Shown piece after piece: positions 1 through 8,651 of a stretch of DNA of 64,000 nt. This DNA is from WTFY01 sp965220875. Its GTDB lineage: Bacteria; Pseudomonadota; Gammaproteobacteria; UBA4575. The stretch lies in the NCBI GenBank assembly GCA_965220875.1, contig OZ244849.1:248001-312000 (forward strand), written 5' to 3'. The translations under genes were made by a program, and so were the position numbers. The notes under the pieces are model-generated. The model did not search any database, was not told where the DNA came from, and saw only the letters and a list, made by a program, of their open reading frames with translations. How positions within the stretch are numbered: position 1 is the stretch's first letter; each line of letters starts with the position of its first letter.

Positions 1-686
1 ATGCCTTCATTCAAACCAGTTTTCAGCATTTTCAGCTCCTGGTTGATGAATATGCGGATCGCCTGAAAAGTACGGGTAGCAGGATGCTTCTTTTCACAAG
101 ACCTGCCAATTGCCTTGCTCACAACGTCAGCCAGTTGTCTTGTCGTACTTATGGGGCGCTCACTCTTTCTTGAGATAATCGCTGCAGCAACCCTTTTCGA
201 GTATCGCTCTTCCCCGTACATTCTCAATACTTCCTCCAGGCTGTGGAAATTCACTCTTTGCAACCAGTCCGCTGCAGTGATGCCTTCTTTCGTGTTCATT
301 CGCATGTCAAGCGACCCTTCCAGTAAAAAACTGAATCCCCTCCTTGGATCATCAAGCTGTGCAGAGGAAACCCCCAAATCAAATAAAATCCCGTTGACTT
401 TCCCTGCAAACCCATACTTTTCAACAACCTTTGACACTCTTGCAAAGTTTTCATACTCGATCCTCACACGACAGTCCTTGCCAAGCAGTTGTCTGGCGTA
501 TGCAATCGCGTCAGGGTCCTGGTCAAGCACTAAGAGGCAGCCTCTACTATTCAATCTTTTCAAAACCTCGCAACTGTGCCCTCCACGACCGAATGTACAA
601 TCTACATAAATTCCATCAGGCTCTATATCTAATGCCTCCACGACTTCCCTGACCAAGACAGGCTGATGCAGAGTTGTCTGCACCAT
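1..686 (-). CDS. rsmH: 16S rRNA m4C1402 methyltransferase RsmH, 3' end cut by the window
   Basis: RsmH N4-methylates C1402 of 16S rRNA with SAM, alongside RsmI, which 2'-O-methylates the same base and is also encoded here. About 228 codons are present, starting MVQTTLHQPV; the SAM-binding motif DCTFGRGGHS lies at residues 29-38, followed by LVLDQDPDA and ILFDLGVSSAQ, all typical of the family. The C-terminal third (usual length about 310 aa) lies outside the window. The start codon shares one base with the mraZ stop (TAATG), so the two are translationally coupled, as usual at the head of the dcw division and cell wall cluster. Family assignment is secure. Confidence 0.95.
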   Translation of the reverse strand, partial: MVQTTLHQPVLVREVVEALDIEPDGIYVDCTFGRGGHSCEVLKRLNSRGCLLVLDQDPDAIAYARQLLGKDCRVRIEYENFARVSKVVEKYGFAGKVNGILFDLGVSSAQLDDPRRGFSFLLEGSLDMRMNTKEGITAADWLQRVNFHSLEEVLRMYGEERYSKRVAAAIISRKSERPISTTRQLADVVSKAIGRSCEKKHPATRTFQAIRIFINQELKMLKTGLNEG

Positions 687-1138
687 TAAATTAATAGCTT
701 TTCAAGCGCGGTCGTGATGCTGTCCGACTGATTTTCCTCCTGAACCCAAGACTCACGCATTTTCAGCCACTTATCCCGGTCCCATAGTTCAAACTTGTTA
801 CCCAACCCGACCAAGACAGTACGCTTGTTCAGTTCAGCAAACTGTCGCAGCGGAGGAGGAAGTAGCACACGGAACTGGCCATCAATCTCACATTCTGTCG
901 CATGCCCCAGCAGCAGGCGCTGCACGCGCCTGACCTGCTTTTCTCTACTGGGCAACTGTGTCAGGTGCTGTTCAATACGCTCCCACTCGGGCAGCGGGTA
1001 GATCAGCAAACACCCTATATCAACAGTGACGATCAGACTGCCACCACATGACTGTTGGATACTCTCACGATACCGAGACGGAACGGACATGCGGCCCTTT
1101 GCATCCAAATTAAGATCGTTTATTCCCCTGAACATCAC
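686..1138 (-). CDS. mraZ: Transcriptional regulator MraZ
   Basis: MraZ is a ring-forming DNA-binding protein that represses the dcw (division/cell wall) operon by binding repeats in front of its own gene. The 150-aa product has two AbrB-like half domains, each with a DxxGRxxxP-type signature: LDAKGRMSVPSRYR near residue 12 and EIDGQFRVLLP near residue 83. Length matches the family. It is the first gene of a minus-strand operon continuing into rsmH, and the operator it should bind is visible immediately upstream. Confidence 0.95.
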   Translation of the reverse strand: MMFRGINDLNLDAKGRMSVPSRYRESIQQSCGGSLIVTVDIGCLLIYPLPEWERIEQHLTQLPSREKQVRRVQRLLLGHATECEIDGQFRVLLPPPLRQFAELNKRTVLVGLGNKFELWDRDKWLKMRESWVQEENQSDSITTALEKLLI

Positions 1139-1147
1139 TTTTTATCA

Positions 1148-1220
1148 TGGGACTTTATCCCATACTCTCCCACTTTGCCCCACTTTTTAACACTATAGAA
1201 ACGAGTTTGCCTGATTGCAA
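1148..1220 (-). promoter_or_regulatory. mraZ promoter with MraZ operator repeats
   Basis: Read on the minus strand, there is a -35-like TTGCAA (1215-1220), a 17-base spacer and a -10-like TATAGT (1192-1197). Between this promoter and the mraZ start lie TGGGG (1178-1182), TGGGA (1168-1172) and TGGGA (1158-1162), exactly 10 bp apart. A fourth copy, inverted, sits at 1148-1152. Three or more TGGGN repeats with a 10-bp period are the known MraZ box, so autorepression is the natural reading. The promoter hexamers are an eye match only; the repeats are exact. Confidence 0.85.
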
Positions 1221-1411
1221 GCAAAACTGTTTAAAAATGCTAAAAAATTCTTGCTAGACAGATAGTTAAGGAGTATTCCTGCCCAGAAATTCCTCGCAGT
1301 ATTATCAATAAACTACTTTGAATATGAAGAGTTAAAGTGAAAAGATAAGGTTCAACATTAAGAATGTGAAGAAAACCTATGACAATGGACTCTCGTGAGA
1401 AATATTCAGGC

Positions 1412-1437
1412 CAGATGAAGGAGAACACCTCCATCTG
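1412..1437 (-). terminator. Possible hairpin downstream of rnpB
   Basis: Arms CAGAT/ATCTG and GGAG/CTCC with a 3-base bulge (gaa) form a stem-loop just past the 3' end of the RNase P RNA. There is no clear U-run after it on the minus strand, so a rho-independent terminator is possible but not shown. The rest of the stretch between mraZ and rnpB (about 1221-1411) holds no gene I can support. Confidence 0.3.
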
Positions 1438-1442
1438 TATAA

Positions 1443-1839
1443 GGCTGGAGCCTGCCTGTAAGCCGGGTTCTGTCTAGGACAGCCATTCATCTAGGATTCA
1501 TGTCACCATGAACCTCTAGCAACCTACCCAGGGGCCATATGGGCCATATGCTGGAAAATTCCGTGCCCCTCTATTTGGTCTTGCTCCGGGTGGGGTTTGC
1601 CTAGCCACAGCTATTACTAGCTGTGCGGTGTGCTCTTACCACGCCGTTTCACCCTTACCTGAAACACGCGCCTGAAATTAGGCAGACGGTCAACAGGCGG
1701 TCTACTCTCTGTTGCACTTTCCATGGACTCACATCCTCCAGGCGTTACCTGGCACCTTGCCCACGGAGCCCGGACTTTCCTCCACCCTGAATATTCACCT
1801 AGAATTCAGAATGGCGACTGCCCGGCAGACTCCAGCGCC
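1443..1839 (-). ncRNA. rnpB: RNase P RNA (bacterial type A)
   Basis: This is the catalytic RNA of ribonuclease P, which matures tRNA 5' ends. On the minus strand the conserved blocks appear in order: GGAGGAAAGTCCGGGCTCC near the 5' part, AGGGTGAAACGGC in the middle, and ACAGAACCCGGCTTAC near the 3' end. The ends pair to form P1 (GGCGCTGGAGTCTGCC with GGCAGGCTCCAGCC), which sets the approximate limits. The 5' end is about 14 bases past the rsmI stop, so rnpB may be co-transcribed from or overlap with the rsmI transcript. Exact ends are uncertain by several bases. Confidence 0.95.
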
Positions 1840-1852
1840 TACAGTATCACAC

Positions 1853-2707
1853 TCACTGCTGATTTTTTAGACGTGTACCAAGACCTAGGGAGTACAGCTT
1901 GTTGCGGCCGATCCCGGTATGTTTTGCAACGAGCTCGACTGCATCCTTATGGGAAATCCTCTCCTTCAGGTCCAGCAAAAGTTGCCTGGCCTTTTCAATG
2001 GACTCTGAATGTTCAGGCAACGTGCTTCCATGTATCACTAGTACACATTCGCCTTTGATTGCCTGGGTGGGCTGATTCAATACCTGGGCAATTCGTTCAA
2101 GCCTGCCTGTCAAATGTTGCTCATGGATCTTCGTTAATTCACGCAATAATGCTGCCGGTCTTTCTCCTCCAAATACACGAATGCAGCTTTCAATGGCCTC
2201 AAGAATCCGATGAGGTACTTCAAAAAACACCATCGAACGAGGTTCATACTGCAGTGCTTGTAAAAAGGCTTCACGTTCAGCAGCCTTTCTAGGCAGAAAT
2301 CCTTCAAATACGAACCGGTCAGCAGGAAGTCCCGATACAGACAATGCAGCAATTATGGCGCTCGGGCCGGGCACTGGCCTCACAGCTAATCCCTCGTCCC
2401 GGACTGCACAGACCAGTCTGTAACCAGGATCGTTTATCAATGGCGTGCCGGCATCTGACACTAAGCCAATGTCCTTGCCAGCCCGCAAGTGCTGAATCAG
2501 TCGTGTGACTTTCCCGGATTCGTTAAAATCGTGTAGCGACTCCATTGTGACTTGGATACCATGGTGGGCCAAGAGCTTATTTGTCACCCGAGTATCTTCC
2601 ACCAGTAGTAAGCTTACCTTTCTGATCGTATCCAGCGCACGATAGGTAATATCTGACATATTGCCGATAGGTGTGGCTATGATATATAAATTACCAGGAT
2701 CAGCCAT
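1853..2707 (-). CDS. rsmI: 16S rRNA C1402 2'-O-methyltransferase RsmI
   Basis: RsmI 2'-O-methylates C1402 of 16S rRNA using SAM and belongs to the tetrapyrrole methylase fold. The start was set at MADPGNLYIIATPIG because this is the conserved family N-terminus; the frame stays open upstream, giving a spurious 74-residue extension. Motifs LLVEDTRVTNKLL and GLVSDAGTPLINDPGY are diagnostic. The 284-aa length fits. The gene is divergent from lpoA with only 34 bp between starts, as for yraL/yraM in E. coli. rnpB follows downstream on the same strand. Confidence 0.95.
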   Translation of the reverse strand: MADPGNLYIIATPIGNMSDITYRALDTIRKVSLLLVEDTRVTNKLLAHHGIQVTMESLHDFNESGKVTRLIQHLRAGKDIGLVSDAGTPLINDPGYRLVCAVRDEGLAVRPVPGPSAIIAALSVSGLPADRFVFEGFLPRKAAEREAFLQALQYEPRSMVFFEVPHRILEAIESCIRVFGGERPAALLRELTKIHEQHLTGRLERIAQVLNQPTQAIKGECVLVIHGSTLPEHSESIEKARQLLLDLKERISHKDAVELVAKHTGIGRNKLYSLGLGTRLKNQQ

Positions 2708-2741
2708 TTTGTGCCTACATGTTGTCCGGATTACTACCCTG

Positions 2742-4736
2742 ATGCCAAACAGCAAATTTCGAAAAAACACACCTGCAGTTATGCGACCGTCGGCTTTCAT
2801 TGTAGCCCTAATGGTTACAGTATGCTTGCTGGCCAGCTGTACTGATTTGCCAACTCCAAGCCCACCACCCACCCCTGTTCCTGAAGAAACCAGGCTCAGC
2901 CTGGCTGAAGCGCACCTAAAGGCTGGCAATTACCGACAAGCCGCAAACATATTCTGGGCCATCGCAAAAATGAAAGACTCTCCACAGCGGGAAATGTTGC
3001 AACTGCACGCTGCTGAAACCGTCCTTAGACCGGAATCTGTAGACTTGGCCGGGAAATTCCTGGATGCAATTGACGAGTCCGTACTCTCCGAGGGCGTGCT
3101 TGTAAGAAAGCGTATTGCAGAAGCGGAGCTTGCACTCATGAACAAGCGACCGAAGCTCGCACTGGATGCAGTACCGGAAAAAATGATTGATCTATCCCCT
3201 CAGCATAAAGTCCGATTGCTGAGTGTGCGCGCCGAGGCTTTGCGTGCCACTGAACGAACAATAAAACTTCTGGAAACCTTAACAGTACTCAACCGCTTGT
3301 TGCCAGACCGTGGTCAGAAAGAAAAGAACAGTGCGCTGATCTGGGAATCCCTGATGACTGCCGAGCAAAAGGAAATTGCTTCTTGGGCAGTTGTGAATTC
3401 CGACTGTGACTTGGCCGCATGGCTCAGCCTGGCGCAAATATTCAAGCGAGATCACAAAAGCCTGTTTGTTCTTGAAGATGAAATTCAAAAATGGCATTCA
3501 CTGTTTCCTGAGCACGTCGTACCTGCTCATATAGTCGAATTGGTCACACAAGATAGGGGATCGTCCCAAGTAGCGCCTGAGAGAATAGCAATCCTGCTTC
3601 CAATGACTGGCCGCTACAGCGCAAATGCCGAAGCAATTTTTGCAGGCATTGCTACTGCTCGAGAGTTTGAAGAAACGCTGGGGCCACCACCTGAACTGGT
3701 ATTGTATGACACCGAAGACAGTGCTGAAGATGCAATCGAACACTACCTGCGTGCAGTTCATGAGGGAGCTGACTTCATCATTGGACCTTTGCAAAAAGAG
3801 GCTGTACGCCTGGTTGCAGGGCAAGAACAGCTTCCAGTACCCACTCTTTTGCTTAACTACACCAATGATCCTGTTCCAGGCTCCTCCATGCTATTTCAAT
3901 TCGGACTCCTGCCTGAAAATGAAGCTCGTCAAGTAGCCGAACGTGCTGCATCTGATAACCTTCGGGCAGCCCTCGCCTTGATCCCGGAAGGTGATTGGGG
4001 AAACCGGTTATTCAAGACATTCAACACCCGATTTTCTGAACTGGGTGGCGTAGTATTGCAAGTTGAACGATATCTTTCGAAAGATTCAGACTATTCAGTA
4101 CCCATAAAAAGACTGTTACAGCTTGACCAAAGTGAAGAGCGGCGGAGAAACTTGCAGGAAACCCTCAAACAGAGAGTAAAATTCGAGCCATATAGACGTC
4201 TGGATGCTGATTTTGTATTTTTAGCGGGTTTTCCACTGCAGGCCAGATTGCTTCGGCCACAACTCAGTTATCACTACGCTTCCGACTTGCCCGTATATGC
4301 TACGTCACACATATTTTCCGGCAATGAAAACATTTCTGCAGATCAGGATATCGAAGGCATTACGTACTGCGATATACCCTGGATATTGTCAGATAGCCCC
4401 AAAGTAGAGCTTTTGCGTGACTCATTCGATCTACAGCTATCCAGCAGTAAGTCCAGGCTGCCTCGATTTGCTGCTTTGGGTGTAGATGCATACCGGATAG
4501 TTCCCCATTTATCCAGGCTTGCAGCTTATAAGGGTGACCACTTTGAGGGTATGACAGGAATACTTAGCATAGATAGTAACAACCGAATTTTTCGCAAATT
4601 GTCCTGGGCACAATTCGAGAAAGGTCGCCCACGTGCTTTTCATACCTTTGCAGCGGACTTTCCAAAAAATTTCCCAATAACAGCCACGCAGGACGAAACC
4701 CTACTTCTTGTGAACAGCGCGTGCGAAAATAACTGA
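2742..4736 (+). CDS. lpoA: Outer-membrane lipoprotein activator of PBP1A, LpoA
   Basis: LpoA is an outer-membrane lipoprotein that reaches through the periplasm to activate the peptidoglycan synthase PBP1A. The product has a lipoprotein signal peptide ending in the lipobox LLASC, then an N-terminal TPR-like helical region (SLAEAHLKAGNYRQAANIFW) and a C-terminal LppC/periplasmic-binding-protein-like domain (IAILLPMTGRYSANA, DFIIGPLQKEAV). Two starts are plausible: 2742, or 2781, which gives a more usual signal peptide. Its divergent pairing with rsmI supports orthology. The yraN nuclease gene usually between lpoA and diaA is absent here. Confidence 0.9.
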   Translation: MPNSKFRKNTPAVMRPSAFIVALMVTVCLLASCTDLPTPSPPPTPVPEETRLSLAEAHLKAGNYRQAANIFWAIAKMKDSPQREMLQLHAAETVLRPESVDLAGKFLDAIDESVLSEGVLVRKRIAEAELALMNKRPKLALDAVPEKMIDLSPQHKVRLLSVRAEALRATERTIKLLETLTVLNRLLPDRGQKEKNSALIWESLMTAEQKEIASWAVVNSDCDLAAWLSLAQIFKRDHKSLFVLEDEIQKWHSLFPEHVVPAHIVELVTQDRGSSQVAPERIAILLPMTGRYSANAEAIFAGIATAREFEETLGPPPELVLYDTEDSAEDAIEHYLRAVHEGADFIIGPLQKEAVRLVAGQEQLPVPTLLLNYTNDPVPGSSMLFQFGLLPENEARQVAERAASDNLRAALALIPEGDWGNRLFKTFNTRFSELGGVVLQVERYLSKDSDYSVPIKRLLQLDQSEERRRNLQETLKQRVKFEPYRRLDADFVFLAGFPLQARLLRPQLSYHYASDLPVYATSHIFSGNENISADQDIEGITYCDIPWILSDSPKVELLRDSFDLQLSSSKSRLPRFAALGVDAYRIVPHLSRLAAYKGDHFEGMTGILSIDSNNRIFRKLSWAQFEKGRPRAFHTFAADFPKNFPITATQDETLLLVNSACENN

Positions 4737-4790
4737 TTAGCTGACCAGACATCACTGAAAATCGGATCAAAGATTCACTGCAGCGTACCA

Positions 4791-5378
4791 ATGAAACCTG
4801 AAACACGAATAAAAGAACTGTTCCACGCCAGTATTGCTACAAAGCAGGCCTGTGCAGAAATCCTAGCGGATCCTATAAGGAAGGCCTCTGAACTGATGAT
4901 CAGGTCACTGGGCATCCATGGGAAAATTCTCACATGCGGGAACGGTGGCTCGGCAGCCGACGCCCAGCATTTTTCATCAGAACTCCTAAACCGTTTCGAG
5001 ATGGAGCGGGATGGATTGGCTGCTATGGCTTTGACTACAGACAGCTCGACACTAACTTCAATTGCCAATGACTACGACTACACACAGGTATTTTCCAAGC
5101 AGGTGCTGGCACTGGGCAAAAGTGGAGACGTGCTGTTTGCCATTTCAACCAGCGGTAAATCTGAGAACATACTTCAGGCAATATCTGCCGCACAGAAGCA
5201 AAATATGCACGTGGTTGCACTGTCAGGCATGGATGGCGGAGGTATACCCTCTTTGTTAAATACAGATGACATTGAGATTCGAGTGCCAAGTGACTCTACT
5301 GCACGGATCCAGGAGGTTCACTTGCTTGTGCTTCACTGCCTATGTGACCTTATTGACCGTAAACTTTCAGAACATTAG
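4791..5378 (+). CDS. diaA: DnaA initiator-associating protein DiaA (SIS domain)
   Basis: The 195-aa protein is a single SIS (sugar isomerase) domain with the GmhA/DiaA signatures CGNGGSAADAQHFSSELLNRF (from about residue 44) and FAISTSGKSENILQA. In E. coli DiaA is a tetramer that binds DnaA and promotes initiation at oriC. The lpoA-diaA neighbourhood favours DiaA over the closely related GmhA (sedoheptulose-7-phosphate isomerase), but the sequence alone does not exclude GmhA. No strong ribosome binding site precedes the ATG. Confidence 0.8.
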   Translation: MKPETRIKELFHASIATKQACAEILADPIRKASELMIRSLGIHGKILTCGNGGSAADAQHFSSELLNRFEMERDGLAAMALTTDSSTLTSIANDYDYTQVFSKQVLALGKSGDVLFAISTSGKSENILQAISAAQKQNMHVVALSGMDGGGIPSLLNTDDIEIRVPSDSTARIQEVHLLVLHCLCDLIDRKLSEH

Positions 5379-5395
5379 CCTGTTTTCCTGCCCGG

Positions 5396-6793
5396 ATGCC
5401 TCTGGAACCACAGATTATTCGCCGTTTTGCTGACGCATGCGGACGACAGGCCATATTGACCGACCAGGGTGAGTGTTGGGCCTATGGCTATGACAACAGC
5501 AGGCAACACGCGTGCCCTGATTTAGTAGTATTGCCTCATAGACCTGGCCAAATACAAGAATGTGTACAGATCTGCAGGCAGTTCAGTGTGCCCTTGACGA
5601 CACGTGGCCGAGGGACAAATACAACAGGAGCAACAGTACCCATCCATTCTGGAGTAATCCTTTCAACGGAACGAATGGATCGAATAATTGAAACTGATCC
5701 TCCTAACAGAAGTATGAGGACTGAGCCCGGTGCGTTAAATTCGACTGTGCAGGAGCGCGCAGCAGAAGATGGGATGTTCTGGCCACCTGATCCTGGTAGT
5801 TCTGACTTTTGTACAGTTGGCGGCAATCTGGCCTGCAATGCTGCTGGTCCCCGAGCCATAAAGTACGGGACATGCCGTGAAAACACACTTGAACTTCGTG
5901 CGGTTACAGGAACCGGCGAACTGATCAGGACTGGGAATGCCACAACCAAGGGTGTAGTGGGCTTTGATCTGACACGACTTCTTATCGGTTCTGAGGGCAG
6001 TCTGGCAATCATTACCGAAGCCAGGTTGAAGCTGAGTCCAGTTGCAGAACGTACAGACACAATTCGCGCATCATATCAGGATACCAAGTCTGCACTGGAT
6101 GCCGTCGTCAATATCCTCTCGCAAAATATCACTCCATGTGCTCTGGAGTTCATTGACGAAGGTTCACTGAACCTGATTCGTAATCAGAAAAGTATGGATC
6201 TTGATACCTCTACAAAAGCAATGCTGATTATCGAAATAGACGGGCTAGAAGAGACTGTCTTTGCAAATGTAGAAGCTGTCTTGCGCTTTGCCAACAACGC
6301 CGGATGCATTGAACTACGCAATGCAAGTGAACCCAGATTGAAGAAAGAACTGTGGCTTGCACGTAAAGTGCTTTCCCAGGCTCTGCGCACCTTTGCGCCC
6401 GATAAAATCAATGAAGACGTTGTAGTGCCTGTTTCACAATTGCCAGCGCTACTCAGTGGTCTTGAGTCCTTGAGCAAAAAATTCTCGATTCCCATTTTCT
6501 GTTTTGGCCATGCAGGGAATGGGAACCTCCATGTCAATCTCCTGTATGATGAATCCAATATTGAAGAAGCAACTTCAGCTCGAAACTGCCTTGCTAAAGT
6601 TTTTGATCTCGTTTTAAGCTTGAATGGAACATTATCAGGTGAACATGGTGTCGGTATTACCAAAAGGAATTGGATCAGCAGGGAAATAGAACCAGGTGCA
6701 CTTGACCTGATGGTGAAAATCAAGCACCTGTTTGACCCTGACAACATATTGAATCCTGGAAAGACCCTGCCAGACACAGTCTCGGCGGACTGA
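5396..6793 (+). CDS. FAD-linked oxidase of the GlcD / D-lactate dehydrogenase type
   Basis: This is a vanillyl-alcohol-oxidase-fold flavoenzyme that likely oxidises a 2-hydroxy acid such as D-lactate, glycolate or 2-hydroxyglutarate. The N-terminal FAD-binding (PCMH) domain carries TTRGRGTNTTGATVP and GGNLACNAAGPRAIKYG. The C-terminal oxidase domain has FGHAGNGNLHVN and SGEHGVGITKR, the usual metal/substrate motifs. The 465-aa length matches GlcD; no partner glcE or glcF is adjacent, so it may act alone. It starts 17 bp after diaA and may be co-transcribed. Substrate cannot be named from sequence. Confidence 0.8.
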   Translation: MPLEPQIIRRFADACGRQAILTDQGECWAYGYDNSRQHACPDLVVLPHRPGQIQECVQICRQFSVPLTTRGRGTNTTGATVPIHSGVILSTERMDRIIETDPPNRSMRTEPGALNSTVQERAAEDGMFWPPDPGSSDFCTVGGNLACNAAGPRAIKYGTCRENTLELRAVTGTGELIRTGNATTKGVVGFDLTRLLIGSEGSLAIITEARLKLSPVAERTDTIRASYQDTKSALDAVVNILSQNITPCALEFIDEGSLNLIRNQKSMDLDTSTKAMLIIEIDGLEETVFANVEAVLRFANNAGCIELRNASEPRLKKELWLARKVLSQALRTFAPDKINEDVVVPVSQLPALLSGLESLSKKFSIPIFCFGHAGNGNLHVNLLYDESNIEEATSARNCLAKVFDLVLSLNGTLSGEHGVGITKRNWISREIEPGALDLMVKIKHLFDPDNILNPGKTLPDTVSAD

Positions 6794-6813
6794 GAGCCAG
6801 ACAAGTCCCGGTT

Positions 6814-7185
6814 CTACTTGACTACACGCAATCGCGTACGATCAGGCTTGGAAGGGTCCGTTTCTGGTGGTTGCTCGTCATCCTCTGGAAAGGCCATGCC
6901 GCGACCATTTTCCACGGCATAGATCGCCAGCACATGTGCCATTGGGATGAAGACACCCATTGCCTCCCCTCCAAACCGTGCCTTGAAACTGACTGCTTCC
7001 CTGCCAACTTCCAGTGACTGGGTTGCTGCTGGCCCGATGTTGAGGACAATATTCCCATCATCCACAAACTCTCTGGGAACCTGAACCCGCTCGCTGCTGA
7101 CATCCGCAAGCATGTACGGCGTCATCCCGTTATCAACAATCCACTCGTATATAGCGCGGATCAGATATGGTCTGTTTGATGTCAC
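6814..7185 (-). CDS. sspB: ClpXP specificity-enhancing factor SspB
   Basis: SspB delivers ssrA-tagged peptides from stalled ribosomes to the ClpXP protease. The 123-aa protein has the conserved core (LIRAIYEWIVDNGMTPYML at the N-terminus, SFKARFGGEAMGVFIP in the middle), an acidic flexible linker and the C-terminal RTRLRVVK, which fits the short peptide that docks on ClpX. The start is GTG. It follows sspA by 26 bp on the minus strand in the classical pet-sspA-sspB order, and converges with the FAD oxidase. Confidence 0.95.
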   Translation of the reverse strand: MTSNRPYLIRAIYEWIVDNGMTPYMLADVSSERVQVPREFVDDGNIVLNIGPAATQSLEVGREAVSFKARFGGEAMGVFIPMAHVLAIYAVENGRGMAFPEDDEQPPETDPSKPDRTRLRVVK

Positions 7186-7211
7186 GTGCGATGGAGTTTA
7201 CAGCTGCCAAG

Positions 7212-7841
7212 TCACTCCATGAACGCCTCGACTTCTTGTTCCGACAGGCTGTTTCTGAAAGAGGACCGGTTAAATACTCGCTGCGCGTATTCTGTTATCG
7301 GCTTGACAGTCTTGCCCAGCTCAATTCCGAGGCTGGGTAACCTCCAAAGTATGGGCGCAATACTGCAATCAACCAGACTGAATTCATCGCTCAGGAAATA
7401 CGGCTTGGCCTTAAACAGGTCTACGACAGAGAGCAGGCTTTCTTGGAGTTCTTTCTTTGCGTTATCCACTGTGCTCGCACTATCCGAAGCCAGCTTCGCC
7501 AATGGCTCATACCAATCTCTTTCAATTCGGAAAAGCATTAGGCGCGATTTAGAGCGTGACACAGGATCTACTGGCATCAATGGCGGATGCGGGAACCGCT
7601 CATCCAGATACTCCATGATGACACGCGCATCGTACAGAACCAGTTCACGGTCTGTCAGTGTTGGAACTGAGTTATAGGGATTGACATCCAACAAATCCTC
7701 CGGCTTGTTATCCGGGTCGATATACACCACGTCGACAGAGATGTCCTTTTCAGCCAATACGAGGCGTACACGATGACTTTGTGCACAATTCGGATCAGAA
7801 AACAATGTCATGCAAGGCCGGCGATTAGCTACTAAAACCAT
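7212..7841 (-). CDS. sspA: Stringent starvation protein A (GST fold)
   Basis: SspA is a glutathione-S-transferase-fold protein that binds RNA polymerase and modulates transcription in starvation and acid stress. The 209-aa product has an N-terminal thioredoxin-like domain (MTLFSDPNCAQSHRVRLVLA, NPYNSVPTL) and a helical C-terminal domain. It sits between petC and sspB, the conserved gammaproteobacterial arrangement. Confidence 0.93.
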   Translation of the reverse strand: MVLVANRRPCMTLFSDPNCAQSHRVRLVLAEKDISVDVVYIDPDNKPEDLLDVNPYNSVPTLTDRELVLYDARVIMEYLDERFPHPPLMPVDPVSRSKSRLMLFRIERDWYEPLAKLASDSASTVDNAKKELQESLLSVVDLFKAKPYFLSDEFSLVDCSIAPILWRLPSLGIELGKTVKPITEYAQRVFNRSSFRNSLSEQEVEAFME

Positions 7842-7892
7842 GGTTATCCTGATTATCGAGCCCTTTTCCCGCCTTAAGAAGCATAACGGATA

Positions 7893-8651
7893 TCAGTGGA
7901 TATCCTTCCAGTAGCTTTTTTTCATGAAATAGGAGAGTACCCCTAGAACAGCCAGGAAAAACAGCACTCCTATGCCAATCTTTTTCCGAACCAATTGGGC
8001 TGGTTCACTCAAATATGCCAGAAAATTGACGATATCCACCACCACGCGCTCGTACTCTTCCTCACTGAGAGAGCCTGGTTGCGAAATCTCAAATCTGTCG
8101 AAAACAGGGTGTTCCTTCCCATTCTTCCCGACTTCATCATGGAATACAGCTTTCTGCAATCCCTGCAAGTTTATCAGTACATGTGGCATTGCCGTGTTAG
8201 GCAAATGCAGGTTGTTGACACCAAATGGACGCGTGTCATCGACATAGAATGACTTCAGGTATTCATACACTGCCTGCGGACCGATCGCCCGCGCATGAGT
8301 ACTTAAATCTGGTGGATCAATGCCTAAAAACCATTTGGTTGCATCCTCCCTTTTCATGGCCACAGTCATCAGGTCACCAAATTTTTGATCAGTAAAGATC
8401 AGGTTCTCTTTTGCCAAGGTTTCGCTGATACCCAGATCATCGGCAACCCGCTTGTAACGGCTGTGTTTCGATGGATGACAGCTTAGACAGTAATTAACGA
8501 AATATTTTGCACCCCGCTGTAATGAAGTCTTGTCACTCAGGTCTACATGAATTTTCTCGAATACCCCTTGAGCACCTGTGCCAGCCGACCAAGCATAGTT
8601 TCCACAGGCCAGAATTGTAATCACAACAAGTAATTTTATACTGGATTTCAT
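7893..8651 (-). CDS. petC: Cytochrome c1 subunit of the bc1 complex
   Basis: Cytochrome c1 passes electrons from the Rieske centre to soluble cytochrome c. A signal peptide at residues 1-22 is followed by the single heme motif CLSCH (Cys55 to His59) and an axial methionine in NTAMPHVL; a C-terminal membrane anchor spans about residues 223-243. The start ATG overlaps the petB stop by four bases (ATGA), showing translational coupling. The complex is the probable entry point for quinol produced by the Dsr membrane complex. Confidence 0.95.
   Translation of the reverse strand: MKSSIKLLVVITILACGNYAWSAGTGAQGVFEKIHVDLSDKTSLQRGAKYFVNYCLSCHPSKHSRYKRVADDLGISETLAKENLIFTDQKFGDLMTVAMKREDATKWFLGIDPPDLSTHARAIGPQAVYEYLKSFYVDDTRPFGVNNLHLPNTAMPHVLINLQGLQKAVFHDEVGKNGKEHPVFDRFEISQPGSLSEEEYERVVVDIVNFLAYLSEPAQLVRKKIGIGVLFFLAVLGVLSYFMKKSYWKDIH

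Noticed and set aside
115..609. Long plus-strand frame at the left edge
   Set aside because: It is the antisense shadow of rsmH, whose minus-strand translation carries clear methyltransferase motifs.
1240..1434. 64-codon minus-strand frame between mraZ and rnpB
   Set aside because: No family signature, no ribosome binding site, overlaps the rnpB 3' hairpin and the mraZ promoter region.
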